A stretch of 64,000 nucleotides of DNA from Phytoseiulus persimilis (Eukaryota > Arthropoda > Arachnida > Mesostigmata > Phytoseiidae): positions 21,080,001 to 21,144,000 of the forward strand of contig CM075101.1 of the NCBI GenBank assembly GCA_037576195.1. Direction: 5' to 3'. A program made the position numbers and the translations under genes. Positions 44,351 through 56,686 of the stretch are shown piece after piece. The notes beneath the pieces were generated by a model. That model was not told where the DNA came from and ran no database searches. It saw nothing but the letters and a program-made list of their open reading frames with translations. How positions within the stretch are numbered: position 1 is the stretch's first letter; each line of letters starts with the position of its first letter.

Positions 44351-45470
44351 TCGATCTCCTACTCCCGCTCGGCGAGAGCAGCCGCGGTTCTCCGATATTG
44401 AAAGTCAGAATCGGAAAATTAATTTGGCGCTCGCGTGGAAGAGATCGACGAACTTGCGCCAGCTACCGAGCTCAGGTGCTCGATTTGACGGCAGCTCGGC
44501 AACAGTTAATAAGTTCCCGGAACCGGTTCGCCGACTCTGGACGCGAGATGAACACCATCGATTTCTCCAGCATCTTCCGACTACTGATCGGAATCACCGC
44601 CCATTCTTCATGGTGTCGCGTGATCGCACAGAGACTACATCCACGAATGTCTCGAGAGCGTCGTTAGCGGATCCATCTGAGCCGTGTCCGGTGATCGCAG
44701 CAGTCTCTGTCGCGATCTCTCGTCCGGAACCGAGATGATCTGCTGGAGGGAGCCATATTTTTCAGGGGATTGGCAGGAGATTCATGGGAGTCGTCCTTAA
44801 AAATGTCCGCGAGGGAAACCCGAGCCAAAAATGTAAGATGACACAGCGGAGCGAGGAAAACACGCATCAAGCCGGGCTGACCCGACAGAGCCCCTATCTG
44901 GGCCCTACATTCATGAATCTAAGTCGGATGCGAGCTCGGCATGAAAGATGAATGCTGTGCTTAAAAATGCAGAGAGGGATCGGGGAATTGAAGAGTTCGG
45001 CGTGGGAGCCGGAATCTCGCGACGTCGCGGCCGACGAAGTCCGTCCGGGAATCTCAGCGAGCAGGGAGTGAGAGATCCGACGAAGCAGCCGTATAATGCC
45101 GGACAGTTGGGAAACAGATCGAGCCCCGAACAGAGAATGTCAGCCTTCGTCACACTCTACACAGATCCCCTTAGCTGAACGGTGTCTACGGGTTCGATTG
45201 TAAAATGACTGACAGAGGGTTGGGGGCAGGGACCCGGGTCTGGCGGATGAGTCGGAGTGTGAATTCCCAAGTTTCTGGTCGGGGACGGCTTGTTGAGTGC
45301 TGGTGTTGGTCATGCGAGCGCTGGTCCTTTCCAAGGGTGGTCGAGCTCGTTCGTTCCCTTTCCAGGAAAGTGGAGGAGTCTTGCGCCTCCGACGCTTCAC
45401 GCATGCGCCACAGATCTGGCAAGCCTCGAAGAGTGCTTGCTGCCAGGACGAGCTTACGAAGGCCAATCAA
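44351..45470. other. No gene recognised
   Basis: Overlapping short frames only, no splice-supported exon. GC-rich toward the right end, approaching the trinucleotide-rich segment. Confidence 0.35.
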
Positions 45471-45477
45471 CAGGGGT

Positions 45478-45540
45478 AGCTCGGACGTCGTCGTCGTCGC
45501 CGCTGCCGCCGCCGTCGTCGTTGTTGTTGTTGTCGTTCGG
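45478..45540 (+). repeat. Trinucleotide-rich tract (GTC/GCC/GTT)
   Basis: Runs of GTCGTCGTC, GCCGCTGCCGCCGCC, GTCGTCGTT and GTTGTTGTTGTC follow each other in register. In one plus frame they encode valine/alanine runs. Such tracts commonly lie in 5' untranslated regions near promoters. Confidence 0.8.
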
Positions 45541-45544
45541 AGAA

Positions 45545-45878
45545 CGAACGACCATCTGACTTCAGTCTCTGTCCGTTCGTTCCGCAGCGATCTGTCCGGA
45601 CCGGTAATGCAGCGAAGCCGTTGCTTGTTACTGTCGAGAGCGAACGCACGTCCGGCGCCGCGTCAGCCGCGGAAGTGCTGCCGGCAACTACAAACGCTGA
45701 GCTGAACTATACGACGGCAACTCGAACCACAATCATAGTGTAGTGCATTGTCATTACCACGATTGCTGCTATCGCTATTCTGCTAGCATCGCTTGCATTC
45801 CACTGACCAATCCAAACATAGCCGCCTAGAAGCCGCCTGGATCATCGTCGAAGTCTGCTTCTTCACGCGCAGATAAAG
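45545..45878 (+). promoter_or_regulatory. Candidate promoter and 5' untranslated exon (speculative)
   Basis: A strong consensus donor, AAAG then GTGAGT, is found at 45878/45879. It follows a segment with CpG-rich sequence and an initiator-like TTCAGTC at 45561-45567. No ATG-led frame with a plausible product leads into the donor, so if used this would be a noncoding first exon. It could feed the GABA receptor gene whose coding exon begins at 49234. Transcript evidence is absent. Confidence 0.25.
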
Positions 45879-48800
45879 GTGAGTTGGAAGCTCGTCATCC
45901 AGATAATCGGAGTTGCCGATGAAGACTGGGGGTCGGCCGCTATGTTTCCTGGCTCGATCGCTCCTCTCCGAGGCGTTCGAAACCGGGTCCTGCTTACGCC
46001 CGTCCCGGATGCTCGCCCGAGCTGGGTGTTTCGGTGTCGTGGAAACCGTTTCGGTGAGCGAACGACCCGGGGCGTGACAGCCTCAACGTGACCCCAGATT
46101 CTCTTCGGCCCTCGGTCGTGTCAATCGAACGCAGCTCGAGAAGGTTGGCTGCTCGTTGAACGTTTCCGCTCGTCCGTGGCGATTCCATCGATGAGGTATC
46201 GAGAGAAGTGTCACGGTTTCGAAAATCGGGAAAAGTTCAGTCCCCGTGGATCCTGCTTCTCTCTCACGTCGCTGTCCCTCCTTCTACGCCCACTCCTAAA
46301 ATGTTCGGGCCTCTCGGAATACATTGACCGGAAAAAGCTCGGGAATAGAACACTTCCCTCAAAACAGATGAAGGAGAAGGGGTCGGAAAATCATTGACCT
46401 CGAGTAGCGGTAGCTGCGACCAGGGCTTCGAGCCGCGCCGATCCGAAGTCATCTCGGAGTTGAGCGCGACAAGTCACAGGGTTTGAGCGAGGAGCCCCGA
46501 GAGCCAGCGGAATTTTTTCTCAAAGTCGTCGAGTAAATACAGGAGGGCCGGAGGGCACGAGAGCTACGACGTGGCAGCAGAGAGGCGCAGCAGCAGACTC
46601 ACCGAGATACCGGAGTCTCTTAGATTGGTCCTTCACTGATCGCGTTGATGTCTATTTATAAAGCCACTCGGAAGATTTATCATTCTGAGGAGCCGTTCGC
46701 CCGCGTGAAGCCCCTTATCGGCTTCGAGCGGCCCCAAGACGAGGGCGATGATCACTCGCTGTCGCATTCCGTCGTTTATCCCTTCCGTCAGCGAGGTTTC
46801 ATCGTAATCCTCACACTCGTACTCCCCCGAACGCCTCCGCGAACTCTTATCGTTGGGAACTGTTGTACTCGGGTAACAATGAGCGTGGCCATTTGAGACA
46901 AACGAACGCGACTCGGATCCTTCGTGTTTGTCGATGACCCTCAGTGTGGGGAATGACGCGACCATCCGTGGCGTCTTCTCGGAGTTTTTCCGCCGGGAGA
47001 AGCGAGCTGGAGTCGGCATTGCTTCCAATTGGAGCGAGTCCGTTAAGTGTTTTCTGCGCTCTCGACAAGAAGGCGGCATTTTCGTCCACTCCGCTCGCAA
47101 CCTCGCTTGGCTGCGCGGTCGAGTAGGAACGGCCTTCGCGGCTCGCTGGCTGCTGAGCGAATGCTTGGGAACGTCGTTGCGAGAATCTTGTATTGTAGAC
47201 CACCTTTTCGGGCGGCACAATCGACCTGGGCCACGTATGGAACCTATGCCGGTACCAAATTGAGGAAACGTTCCATTTGTGATCGACATCGTACGTTCGT
47301 TCTCTCATAAGGAGCGTTTTCTGCTGCTGCGGCGGTTGCTGCTCCGATTGCTGCGCCTGCCAGTTCCGAATAGCGATGTCGCCAACTCCGTGGGAGCGAT
47401 CGTTCCCCGACGGTAATCATGTGAATCAAACAATAAACACCGAAGACGAGGATGAACTTTTGCCAATCATTCGCCCACCACAGGCGCGGGTTTGAATCCG
47501 AGAAACATCCAACCCTGACCAGCTTGTTCAACTCGGGGATCATGCTCGCTCCCGGACAGAACGCAAACGTTTGGGGCCGGCGCACTGAAAAAAAAACTGC
47601 TCGCTCAGCACAGAGCGACAGAAAGAAGCGGCGAGCGAGAAACGTGGAGCGAAGTGAGCGAGGACGCTCCTGCCTGCGTCAACAAACCCATTCCGCATCT
47701 GCCACGTCAACCCAGTTTACATTCTGGTGCTCTCTCCGACTCTTGTGCCGTTATGAGTTCTCACGAAAGAAACTAATAGCCACGGCTCATTCTCGTGAAT
47801 GCGAATCAGCACTTTCTCTGGGAGTACTTTCGGACAGCGTCTACGATAGGCGATTCTCCCGACTCAAGGAACTTCTGAGCCGCAATCCTAGCTCTGGGTA
47901 GCGAGCTGCTCGTAGAAGTTAGGATTCCGCGTCGCCATGTGTTTGTTCGTTGTCTACGCCGGGGGGGTCAGAACGATGGTTGGAGGGGGGAGATGTGGGG
48001 GGGGGGGCGGACCCACACTGTGGGCGTTTGCGGTAACAGCTCAAGAAGCGAGGCGCAGAGTGCGAGACCTATTCTCGGGTTCAGGTGAAGGCTAACGACT
48101 GCAAGAGTGCAAGAGCGCACAAAAGACGTCAGCACGTTAATGGTGTCATGGGCCAAGCAGCTTAATCTTGCCACGCCTCGCGCCCAATCGTCGCAGTGTG
48201 CTACTCTGGGAGTTGCTTTTGTGCCAACTGACAGAATGCTAAATTTAACGTCGAAACTGTCGCGGTTGATCCTCTCCCCTCATACGAACCGCGAGCTTCG
48301 TAACCGCCACAGCGAACATTTTAGACTTCTTAAACGGCATCCGTCTCGAGCCGGATGCGCGATACCTCGCTTATGACGCTAGCTTCACTACGGATGCTTT
48401 CAACGGAAGCAGCTCATTGAAAACCTTCTCCCACTGGTCCTCATTCCTCGTTGGTCAAACGACGAACACGGCATCGATCTGGCTTTGAATGTGGGTCCGG
48501 CCTTCCGAGCAGGCCCGCCTTTCCTTTGCTGTGAAAACTTCTCGTTGGACACACATGGATTAAAGCTACAGTCTCACTTCTATTCGAAGCTCATCCGGTT
48601 ACTTTGAGTAATTCCATTGGGTACCAGTGAGCAGCGCCGGAAGGCGTTTTCTCCGCAAAAGTTGCTTCCTCTTTCTCCCAAATCTTCGGGGTTCCGTTTC
48701 CCCGAAGAAGGTCGGGGACCACCTCGGGATCCTATTCCCGTCCCGACCCGCCTGGTGGGCTTCGATTCCTGGAACGGAAACTCATGCTCGTCGCGTGACG

Positions 48801-49233
48801 CTTCCCGAGGGCTCGCGTGTTTCTTGGCTCCCTGAGAGAACTCTTTCGGAGACCAGCGAACGACGCTGTACAGCGTATCGCTGTTTGTGGGAGCTGTGAA
48901 CGCTAGACCTAGGTATTCCGATGCGACCCTCGTACCCGGAGTGATCCTCGATGTCCGCGACGCCAATAATCCGTGATTTCCTTTCCAGGCAGGCCTTCGC
49001 TTCGCGAATCGCGATGCTCCCACCTCAGGAATCAGCCCAACGTCGTTTTATTCGCCTCTCGATTCAAACCCTGCGTACGAGCTGAGGCTGGCTCGAGCTG
49101 AAGACCAATCGTGCAGCGGCGGCGGTCTTTGGTGGAAGTCCCACTGGTGTTATTCCGATCGAAAGCTCTCGACATCCGTTGACCATTCATCATTCTATCA
49201 ACTACCTGTGCCTCGGTGGTCGTTGAGATCACG
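45879..49233. other. No coding exon recognised upstream of the GABA receptor start
   Basis: Contains overlapping frames (largest minus 46633-47289, 218 codons, and plus 47452-47901, 149 codons) without motifs, and an 11-base G run at 47997-48007. It is likely the promoter region or first intron of the GABA receptor gene. Confidence 0.4.
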
Positions 49234-49370
49234 ATGCCGATAGTAGGTACACAGTGGAGCTGTTGCCTCTACTCGTGTATACTCCTCGGATTTCTGCTTC
49301 TGTCCGCCGCAGTACAGCAAATTGAAGCCCATAAACCCAAGGACAGCAAACTTTACAAATTGAGGCCAGG
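49234..49370 (+). CDS. GABA receptor subunit, coding exon 1 (signal peptide)
   Basis: The ATG at 49234 opens a frame of 45 codons plus two bases, ending at 49370 before a consensus donor GTGAGT. Residues 10-27 form a hydrophobic core (CCLYSCILLGFLLLSAA), a clear signal peptide. A polar, basic mature start follows (EAHKPKDSKLYKLRP). The two leftover bases GG join the first base G of the next exon (56598) to make Gly, so the reading frame continues as RPG-QTERGQNITHIL. Phase agreement, signal peptide and donor strength together support this as the first coding exon, although the intervening intron is 7.2 kb. The exon is too short to stand out as an isolated frame. A further exon in between is not excluded. 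Confidence 0.82.
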
Positions 49371-52300
49371 GTGAGTCAACATGCCCTAGATATTGATTTG
49401 AGTTTTGACGTCGATCCTCGTCGGCGACTCGTTTGCTCGAAGTGTTGCCGAGCCGAAAAAGTTCGAGCATGCACACAACACGTTGAATCGTTGATGATGT
49501 CGAAGTTGCGCGATGGGCGCCAGACGATGAGAAACAAGGGGTGAGCTCCCGGGAATGGTTATGAGCGACCAGGACGAGACCAGGGTCGGGCTTTCGGAAG
49601 AACAACACGAGACAATTAACAGATGAATGAATATAGTGATCCGTCGTCCGGAGTTCCGGATCTCGTCGTCAGGGTCAGGGCACCGCGGGATTTATGTTCT
49701 TCGCGTGTGTGTTTCGGTCGCGTCCGGGCGGACGGCGCGTCCCTTCGACCGAGGTTCGGAAGAGCGGGCCGTGAGCGCTCGCTGGAACAGGACGAGCGAA
49801 AAAAAAAGATGGCGGGAAGATTGTGGGGGTAAGTGATCGCGCGTTTCCTGTCCTCTGCTCTGGGACACAGCAGCTATTTCCTTTTTGCGGCTGAGAGTTG
49901 AACGTTAAAAAATGTTCCCATTGCCGTTCTCCTCGACTGACTTCTCTCCCACAGGAGCAGCATCGGGACTAGCAGCACCTACTTCTATCGCTGTTTCAGC
50001 TTTTCGCTCCGAGAGTTTGTCTCACTGTTGAACGAGCAGGCCGTTGCACGTTGATTTGTAAGGATACTTTCTCGGGACATCTGAGTCATCCACCCCGCTG
50101 ATTTGTCTCGCGACGCTTCCTCCCATCGCTTCAAGTCTTTGTCGTCGTCCTTGTACCTTCTCTCAACGTCGAATTCCAGCCAACATCGCGATAAAGAGCA
50201 ACGGATCCCTGGTCCTGGAGACCGATTGGAGCGGATGCCGTCATGCAGGACGCGAACGGTGTCCGGAGTGACTCCTGACAGGAAAAATAGAAATCCTCGG
50301 CTTCAGGGGATTCCGGGAACGGCTTCCTTGCCACGGAAGCGCGCGCATCAGTACTTGCACGCATCAGGCCGATGTGTATGTTAACGACGTGCCATCGGCC
50401 TGTGGCATATTCGGGGAATATCGAGAGACAGTTTCCTGAGGATGTTTCTCGTTTCGGTTTCCTTCTGCATGGGGTCGTTGGCGCGGCCTCGCAAAAACGG
50501 AAGACATCCTGAGAGCAAAAGAATTCTCGCAATCGAGAGCACACACTTGCGAGCGCACGCGCACACAACAATGAAGAACTTCGGACCGCTGCATTGTTGA
50601 CATCTCGCCGAGCTGGAGATAGGAACGGCTTCCATCCTCAGAACGATGCCTCTTGAACGACCGGGGAAGGAACTGAAAAAGCGAGCGACCGCGCGGCGGC
50701 TTCGTGACCTACTTCCAAATGTTTTGAGTGAGCGACTTCGGTCTGATCCCAGTCCTTAGTCGCAATTGCAGGCCTCGAGCCTTTGTTCCTCCCTTTTTTC
50801 TCTCTCTCCCTCTTCCACGCACTCTCTCAACCGGTTTCTCCCGCTATCTTGAGCTCTTCCGGAGCAACGTCATCCTTTGAAAGCTCCCTCCGATCGCAGG
50901 GGAGCAGGAGCGTCAGTATTTCGATATAAGCTCCTGTCCCAAAATTGCGGAGGCTGTTGTCATCCGGCAACGGGATTGTCAATAAATATTTGATCCGGCA
51001 GTTGGACTTCTCCACGCTCTTCGGAGAGCACTGCACGTGGGTGGAGCTCGGATCTCCACCAACGATTCCCTCTATCGCCGCTCCCGAAGACTGATCTCGA
51101 GGGAAGTCGGAGATGGGCGTCAGCGATCATCCGGAACGTATTTTCGCATCATGCTGCACATCGATCGCCATTCTTTATCCGAGCCCGTTTCATTGGAAAA
51201 CGGCTCAAATAAAGAGGTCTGCTCGCGTCTAAACGTTCTATCCACGAAAGCATTTCGAAGTTTTGAGCACTAACTCGTGGAGCGTGTTGTTCGCGGCTTC
51301 GCGAGGTTCCGAACGCGCCACAGTCGACGTGCCTGTGTGATTAGTGGACATTTCCAGAACAAGCGGCGAGAACGACAAAATGGAAGACAGCCTCCGACAA
51401 AGAGAGGCGGTGGCGAGTGAGTGATCTCTTTCAAAAGATGGCTGGCTGGTGGGCTCTCTCGACTTGCCATCGGAGAGCTTTCCGCCTGGCTAAGCGACTC
51501 AAGTTGGGCTCTTCGTTTGCTTCTGCTTCGAGTCGAGAGGAATCCCGGCCGACTGTTTCGTTGCTTGCTTGGCTGGGTAGATAGACCGAGACCGGGAGTC
51601 CCTGGCCCGGTCCCACCCGATTCCTACCGTACTCCGCGTCTCTGGTCTCCAACTCCGAGAACGGCTCGCCTCAGGTCGCGTTCGGAAATCGCGTTTTCGG
51701 TAACTGCTATGTCGGCAGCGCTTCATCCCACCACCGCGGAGCTCGTGGTCTTCTCGTTCTAGGAGGATCCGAACAGTTCGATCTTGGCTTTCCCGAGATC
51801 ATCGGATGCCGCGTGGGATTTTCATCCCCTTCAGACATTCGTGACATTGTCTCACACCAAGCCTGTGTCGCCGTCAAGTTCATCACTCTCTGAGCTTTCT
51901 GCTGCCTACTACTTGAAAAAACTCCGGGCTGGCAGCTCGCGCGGCGTTGATTCACTTCAAGTTGCTCCCTATGTCGCGGTCGTCGCTGCACTTTTGTTCG
52001 TCTCCTCGTTTCTCTTTCGCACAGAAACTTCCATTCAGTCAAGCTCCGTATTGCTCTGCGGAGTTTCACCACTGAGCCCTCGCAGATGGTTTTTTCTCTG
52101 TTCCTGTCTCCTTCCTCGTTCCCGAGAGCTTCTCTCAATCGCCCCATTTCGCCCACGAGGACTTCTTCCAACTCTTTAAGTATCGCCTTATCTTCCACGT
52201 TCTCCTCGCATCTTGTTAGAGCTCCTCTATAACGAGAGTCTCGTCGATGGAATTTTTACAGCAGCTGCACGGAATGATGAGAGATATCAGGTTCCCTCCT

Positions 52301-55300
52301 TAATTGAAAAGAACACATGACAACGAGGTTCATGCATCGAGATCAAACTTCCCGACGCTTCCTGTGAGCATCAGGGAAGCAGGCTCTATCTCAACTTGCT
52401 TTGTAGAAAAAGCTCAAGCTTGACATCGTGCCACGCAAGAAGGCCGTCAGAACGGCAGGGAAATTCACCTCAAGCCTTCCGTCCGTGCCGGAACCCTCAA
52501 TTCTTGATCTGCTGAGCCCCGGTAGCGCGGTCTCCATCTCTCGAGATGATTACCGGAGATGGTTCGCTCATGACCCATTCATCAATCACTATCCATCAAT
52601 TCGTGGATATAGTAACAGAATGATAATGTTCGATGACCGCCAGTGCTGGAGATCCAATCCACCCGTGACGACCCGGAATTTTAGTCTCGAATCGATACAG
52701 AATGATACGACATATATCGACGATGGAAGATTCTGAGCGATGGACTCATATTCCGCATAATTTATTCCGTGTAATAAGACACTTCAATTTGCCTCGCCGC
52801 TCCCGTTGCTCGGAGATAAGCCAGACGAATCAGGTCATGCTCTTCACTACCTTCTCGCTCTCTCTAGCCACTTCAACGCCACGTCGGAGGCCTCGTAGGC
52901 TTTCGCGGCTTATGGAGGTGCAGGAAAGTTCTCTCCTTCCATCGACAGAGGAGAAGAAAATAACTTCCCTCCACTTCCATCTCATCTTCAGAAAGATCGT
53001 GGCGGCGCTTATAATTCCATCGTTGTTCAAAATGGGGAAGGATTCGAATGGTGCATCTCAGCCATTCTTCAACATTGTCCGTGTCACACTCCTCGAATCC
53101 CTCATGTCCGCGGAGTTGAAATAATCGGGGTTGGACTCCAAAAGGTTTAAATAATCGGGGTTGAAATAATCGAGGTTGTAATGTGTTTTAATATTCGCTG
53201 GTCGGTTCACGAAGCTAAAGAAAAATCTCGGTTCCTCTCGGGTTGCGTTCGGACGCGGTTTCCGTTCCGATTGTTTCCACTGATTGGCGAGCCACATCGT
53301 GCCCGATGGGTGTTTGTTGGCGTGCAAGAGAGCTGCATAAGAGAATGCTTGCGGCTTTGAGGACAGCAACCAACGCTGGCGTCTCCCTCTACTGCGTCTG
53401 CCCTCTTCCATCTTCCCTCCTCTGGACTGTTCGTCGGTGTCCTTCATTCCCCGTCTCGTCTGCTTGGAATTCTCTCTGAGAAGTAAGCTCGCCCTGTCTC
53501 CGCCATATTGCATGCCAATCAACGATTGTTTCCCAATGGTCTTCGCTGAGTAGCCAATCAGCCGTTTAGATTCCTCCTCTTCGTTCTCCACGCGGTGCTC
53601 CCCCTCCTCCGGATCGCTTCTCTCTATTTCCCTTAGCGGTTGTTGCAAGGACACTTTGTGGAACGATCGTTCACTTGGTCGTCGCTCGCTCGCTCGCTGA
53701 CGGGACTGCCTTCGTCTCCGTTCCTCGTTCTGCTTCTGTCCGCCCGTTGGTTACTTGGTTGGGATGACCCTCGGAGGGATATTAGGCCCGGAAAAAATCG
53801 GAGAGGAGGTCACAAATCCTTCAGTGTCATCCGATGGCGCGGGCCTGTCGTTCTCACCCCGCGCGCGGTCCTTTAGCTCAAATGAAGCCGAAAGTACTGA
53901 GAACCGCGGCCAAAACCTCTGAGCCCGAGGAGAAGGCCAACTCGAGCCGAGTGCGGACAATAAATTTCGGAAGAACGAGGCGTTGGGGCCCGAAGCCAGC
54001 GGCTTACAGAGCGGAATTCCCTTGCGCGGAACTCGGTCCGGCTGACTGAAATCAAGAATGCCATAAGTCCAATTGCCCTCCCGCAAACTGGGACTCCGGG
54101 CTCATTAGATCGATAGGAGCGGATCGGCGGGCGCACGCAGAGAGAGCAGAACAAAGCTGGACGCTCAAAACCGCGATATCGGAATCGCCTCGGCCTCGAT
54201 TGCATGGCCGTGACATGCTTGGAGGCGCCAGAACCCGCATCCGTCGTCTGGTGGGGAGAGTGCCGGGAACAGCGACAACGGATACAGCAGCACAACGTGG
54301 AGAAAAATGCCAGTGCCGCTGCTGTTCTCCCTATCCGCAGGCATGAGGGTTTCTCATTCGGTGACTCGTCGGGCGCGGCTTCTCCCTCCGCCGGGAGCGT
54401 GAGGCTCAAGCCGGGTGCTGGACGAATGAAGCTGCCGGCAGTGAGTCTCACAAGCAGTACATCTGTGGGAGATCGCACGTCTCCCTTCTAACGATCCCTG
54501 GCGAACCATGACCTCATTAGGATTGTGCCTGAGGAGTGGATCTCCCGTCTCTTCGGCGTCATCCTTCTTTCCACGGGGGTCTGATGAAGTCCGCAGACAA
54601 AGTAAATAGGGAAGACATCGCACCGCCAGTCGTAATTAAACCCCAACGAGCGCGATTGAAAGCACCAGCAATCCTCTGACGACAATACACACGTTGCAAT
54701 GAGAAGCGGTCGTTTGAGCAGACCGCTCAGGGCATACGAGTCAATTCGCGTGGCGCGGAGTCGTTCGTTTGAGCTGCTTGCAAAAAGTTCATTCAACGAA
54801 TCGACTGCTCCGCGGCTCGCCGACCAACTACTGGTGAGCTCGAGTTTGGTTGGCCGACTGTTTGTTCACTCCCAACTACGCCTTGGCAATCAAAACGCGG
54901 CTCGGGCGAGTCTGCAGACGACTCGTTGCGAGTCCCGGGAGTCAGTAGACTAGAGAGCTGGAGAACCTCTTTCGATCCATTCATGTACCGTTTCATGTAA
55001 GTTTTGCGACTGTACCGAAGTAGCGTCTGGTCTCACAACGGCTATCAGGGAGCGACCAGGGAGCGGAGGTCCTCGTTATCAGATGCAGCCAGAGAACGCG
55101 TGCGTCTCCGCCAGCACCACAGCCGCAAAAAGTACGGCTGATAACAGTAGCGTATAAAAGACGGCGTCCAGTTATAATCTCTGGTTGGTGTCCATGATGA
55201 GTGGCGAAGTCTCCAAGAACGCTCTCCGCAGATCACGTTAGCCTATTCACTCAGAGTTTCGTTCCTGCAAATTGAACTGACTCATCAGTTCCGAATCGCC

Positions 55301-56597
55301 GATGAGCAGCGCAGCGTCCATGCATCTTCAGCGTAAATTAACTTTCTGAACACGGTGTTGTTTTCTCTGACTCGCGCAGTCCACTGCTATATCTCAAGAA
55401 CCGGTAATGAAGGTTCCACGATCGAACGAATTCTATGCTCGACTTCCGGAGCGGAAGTGAAGGATTTCCGAATTTTTCCGAGACTTTCGCCTCGCCGGCT
55501 CCGTTTCCTCGCTCCCCCCCCCCTCCCCGCGCCTACGTCTGAGCAGGGAGGAAAGATTGGCCGAACTTGAATATGCCTTTTTTTCTATACAGGCCCAGCA
55601 TACGATGATGAGATGGAGAATAGATTCGAGAATTTAAATTTCCTTCCAAGAATGACCGGCTCAACCACAATTACTGCAGCCGTGCGGTCATTACTTGGAC
55701 AGAGTTATGCATGGACTGGGTTTTGTGATCCGGAAGCCGCGGCAGACCGGAACAAAAACACAGAGAAGTGCACGCGATCCTTCGAGAGGGGATGTTGAAT
55801 GGGGTAGAAAAGTTTTCTTGGGTGGGAGAGGCTGCCGATCGTGGAGGAGGGGGGGGGGCGATGAAGAACGCATCGAAGAATAGACAAGGCCGGAAGGAAC
55901 GCGCGGCTGAGTTCGAAGAGCGAGGTCCGGTTCCCTCAACCCGGAAAGTCGCTCGCAGGATCGGAAGTTTTGTCCAAGAACAACTCAACAATAAGAGAGG
56001 AGGACGATCGGACTTGGGAACAGCTGGCGTTAGGGTTTCCGTTCATATCGTGGCTCGAGGCTCCGAGTAATAATAGGAGCAAGCACAAATCGAGCTCTGG
56101 GGAAACTTAGAGCAGCAGGTTCAGCCGCCGGCTGGTAAACGGGATTCCCACTGTCCTCGACCTCCCTCTCCGTTGTCGTTGTCATCGACGTCGCCATTGG
56201 TTCAGCCCTTTTCAGATCGTCTTCGGACCGAGCAAACCGATCACGCAGCAATAAACGCAATTGGTTCTAACCCGAGAATCCGAGAACGACGGCCAAGCGA
56301 TTTACGAGAGGTCGACGTGCATAGGAACGACTCGCTGACGACGATTTCTTCGAACGATTTCCGAAACAGCACTTCGTTTTTTGAAAGGAATACGCTCGTC
56401 GGATGCTCGGCCCGATCGTCCATCCATTAGATGATCGCTCACACACGCGTTTCTTTATGAATCATTGCATGGTGACTCGGGAATCGGCACTCGTGAATCT
56501 CGGGAGAAAGCTCACAGTGCAGAACCGTCTGATTTCTTCGAATCAATGACATCATGGCCAGCTCGGAATCTCATGGTACCATGGTTTTCATTTGCAG
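49371..56597 (+). other. GABA receptor intron 1 (7.2 kb)
   Basis: Bounded by GTGAGT at 49371 and TTTCATTTGCAG ending at 56597. I recognise no nested gene. Many short frames on both strands lack motifs. Near 53121-53180 three imperfect copies of AATAATCGGGGTTG occur. Segments at 53.6-53.7 kb have CGCTCGCTCGCTCG. A purine/pyrimidine-biased stretch with CCCCCCCCCTCCCCGCGCC lies at about 55515. Confidence 0.6.
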
Positions 56598-56686
56598 GCA
56601 AACGGAGCGCGGTCAGAATATCACGCACATACTCAACTCGTTTTTTACGAAAGGCTACGACAAGCGAGTCAGACCAAACTATGGAG
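56598..56686 (+). CDS. GABA receptor subunit, exon 2
   Basis: An 89-base exon with acceptor TTTGCAG before it and donor GTAAGA after it. It encodes QTERGQNITHILNSFF and TKGYDKRVRPNYGG. YDKRVRPNYGG is a signature of the start of the extracellular domain in RDL-like GABA receptor subunits. NIT is an N-glycosylation site that corresponds to the NIS site in that family. The exon ends after the first base of the second Gly codon, completed by GT at 61113. The exon boundary falls at the same codon as in insect Rdl genes. Confidence 0.93.

Noticed and set aside
46633-47289. 218-codon minus-strand frame as a gene
   Set aside because: Low-complexity, Arg/Ser-rich composition expected from GC-rich random sequence; no domain or conserved paralogue visible.
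49198-49608. 136-codon minus-strand frame over the GABA receptor first exon
   Set aside because: It overlaps the splice-supported plus-strand exon in antisense, and its only hydrophobic stretch is the shadow of the signal peptide.
49808-49828. ATG GCG GGA AGA TTG TGG GG followed by GTAAGT as an alternative first coding exon of the GABA receptor
   Set aside because: The phase fits, but only six complete residues without a signal peptide would result. The exon at 49234-49370 has a signal peptide and an equally good donor.
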